A stretch of 42,211 bases of DNA from Defluviitaleaceae bacterium (GTDB lineage: Bacteria > Bacillota > Clostridia > Lachnospirales > UBA5962). Under the pieces are notes generated by a model. The model worked only from the letters and a program-made list of their open reading frames with translations, had not been told where the DNA came from and made no database searches. This document shows positions 41,681 through 42,211 of this stretch, in pieces. The stretch spans positions 1 through 42,211 of the forward strand of contig WRBA01000001.1 of assembly GCA_009779915.1 (NCBI GenBank), written 5' to 3'. The translations under genes and the position numbers were made by a program. Numbering within the stretch: position 1 is the first letter of the stretch; every line of letters begins with the position of its first letter.

Positions 41681-42211
41681 ATGGCAGTAAACAGAGAACC
41701 TGTCCTTAAAAGATGTAAAGCACTGGGTCTTGAGCCTATGGTTTTAGGTATAAACAAAAAATCTAAAAGAGAAGTTGCTCAGAGACAAAGAAAAATCAGT
41801 GAATACGGGCTTCAAATGCGTGAAAAGCAAAAAGCCAAATTCATATATGGTGTACTTGAAAAGCAATTTAGAAATTATTTTGCTAAAGCTTCCAAGCAGT
41901 CCGGTATAGCTGGGGAGAATCTTCTTCGTCTTCTTGAAACTAGGCTTGACAATGTAGTATACAGACTTGGATATGGAAGGACGAGAAGTGAAGCAAGACA
42001 AGTGGTAGGTCACAAACTTATCCTTGTAAATGGCAAAAGCGTAAACATTCCTTCATACAGGGTAAAAGCCGGTGATGTTATTACCGTAAGAGATAAGAGC
42101 AAGGAGCTTCAGCGGTTTAAAGATATTCTTGATGTAACAGGTACAAGAATTGTCCCTGAATGGCTTTCGGCTGACCATGATAATCTTGCAGGTACTATTT
42201 TGTCTGTTCCT
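41681..42211 (+). CDS. rpsD: Ribosomal protein S4, partial at window end
   Basis: The ATG at 41681 after GGAGGTGTG opens 177 codons that run off the window; the full length should be near 197. MAVNREPVLKRCKALGLEPM, EKQKAKFIYGVLEKQFRNYF and the S4 RNA-binding domain (RLDNVVYRLGYGRTRSEARQ, HKLILVNGKSVNIPSYRVKA) are present. It lacks the N-terminal zinc cysteines. S4 starts 30S assembly and often represses its own operon. rpoA and rplQ would be expected next. Confidence 0.97.
   Translation, partial: MAVNREPVLKRCKALGLEPMVLGINKKSKREVAQRQRKISEYGLQMREKQKAKFIYGVLEKQFRNYFAKASKQSGIAGENLLRLLETRLDNVVYRLGYGRTRSEARQVVGHKLILVNGKSVNIPSYRVKAGDVITVRDKSKELQRFKDILDVTGTRIVPEWLSADHDNLAGTILSVP

Overview
The window reads as chromosomal DNA of a low-GC anaerobe of class Clostridia, probably near Lachnospirales. 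The support is a paired glgC/glgD, a murC-dnaD-dnaC cluster, a zinc-ribbon S14 (type Z), a KOW-domain gene between map and infA, and strong AAGGAGG-type ribosome binding sites. This placement is inferred from gene content and order only. No rRNA, tRNA, CRISPR array, transposase or phage gene was found.

Layout. 1-760 holds a frameshifted CD3324-family gene and spacer DNA. 762-5816 (minus) is a histidine-degradation block: a secreted cyclophilin, glutamate formimidoyltransferase, urocanate hydratase and a GntR regulator. 6108-9217 (minus) is a DUF1177, alanine-racemase-like and M55 D-aminopeptidase-like operon, with a D-2-hydroxyacid dehydrogenase divergent from it (9336-10298). 10685-13074 (minus) is glgC-glgD for glycogen. 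13526-17095 (plus) is murC, a DnaD-domain protein and a DnaC/DnaI-type helicase loader. 17099-20181 (minus) is a c-di-GMP group: a GGDEF cyclase, a small zinc-ribbon membrane protein and an HD-GYP protein. 20291-26562 holds single genes: CPBP protease, yebC, yigZ, a ferredoxin-like aldo/keto reductase, type II pantothenate kinase, an MBL-fold protein, a VOC protein and small ORFs. 26655-42211 (plus) is the S10-spc-alpha ribosomal superoperon from rpsJ to rpsD, with secY, adk, map and infA in the usual order. rpsD is cut by the window end.

The most unusual feature is the spacers between genes. Many carry foldback (inverted-repeat) elements or hairpin cassettes. Two about 200-bp elements share an almost identical 82-bp core but have unrelated arms, each arm pairing only with its own partner. 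Arms reach into stop codons, and one encodes the last residues of the racemase. A triple-hairpin cassette ending in a Shine-Dalgarno sequence occurs twice in tandem before rpmJ, and once inside the 3' end of rpsC, where it is translated as an extra S3 tail and supplies the rplP ribosome binding site. A 16-bp foldback lies between the Shine-Dalgarno sequence and start codon of yigZ. A candidate structured RNA with its own promoter lies ahead of rpsJ. All of this was read by eye; no folding or database search was run.
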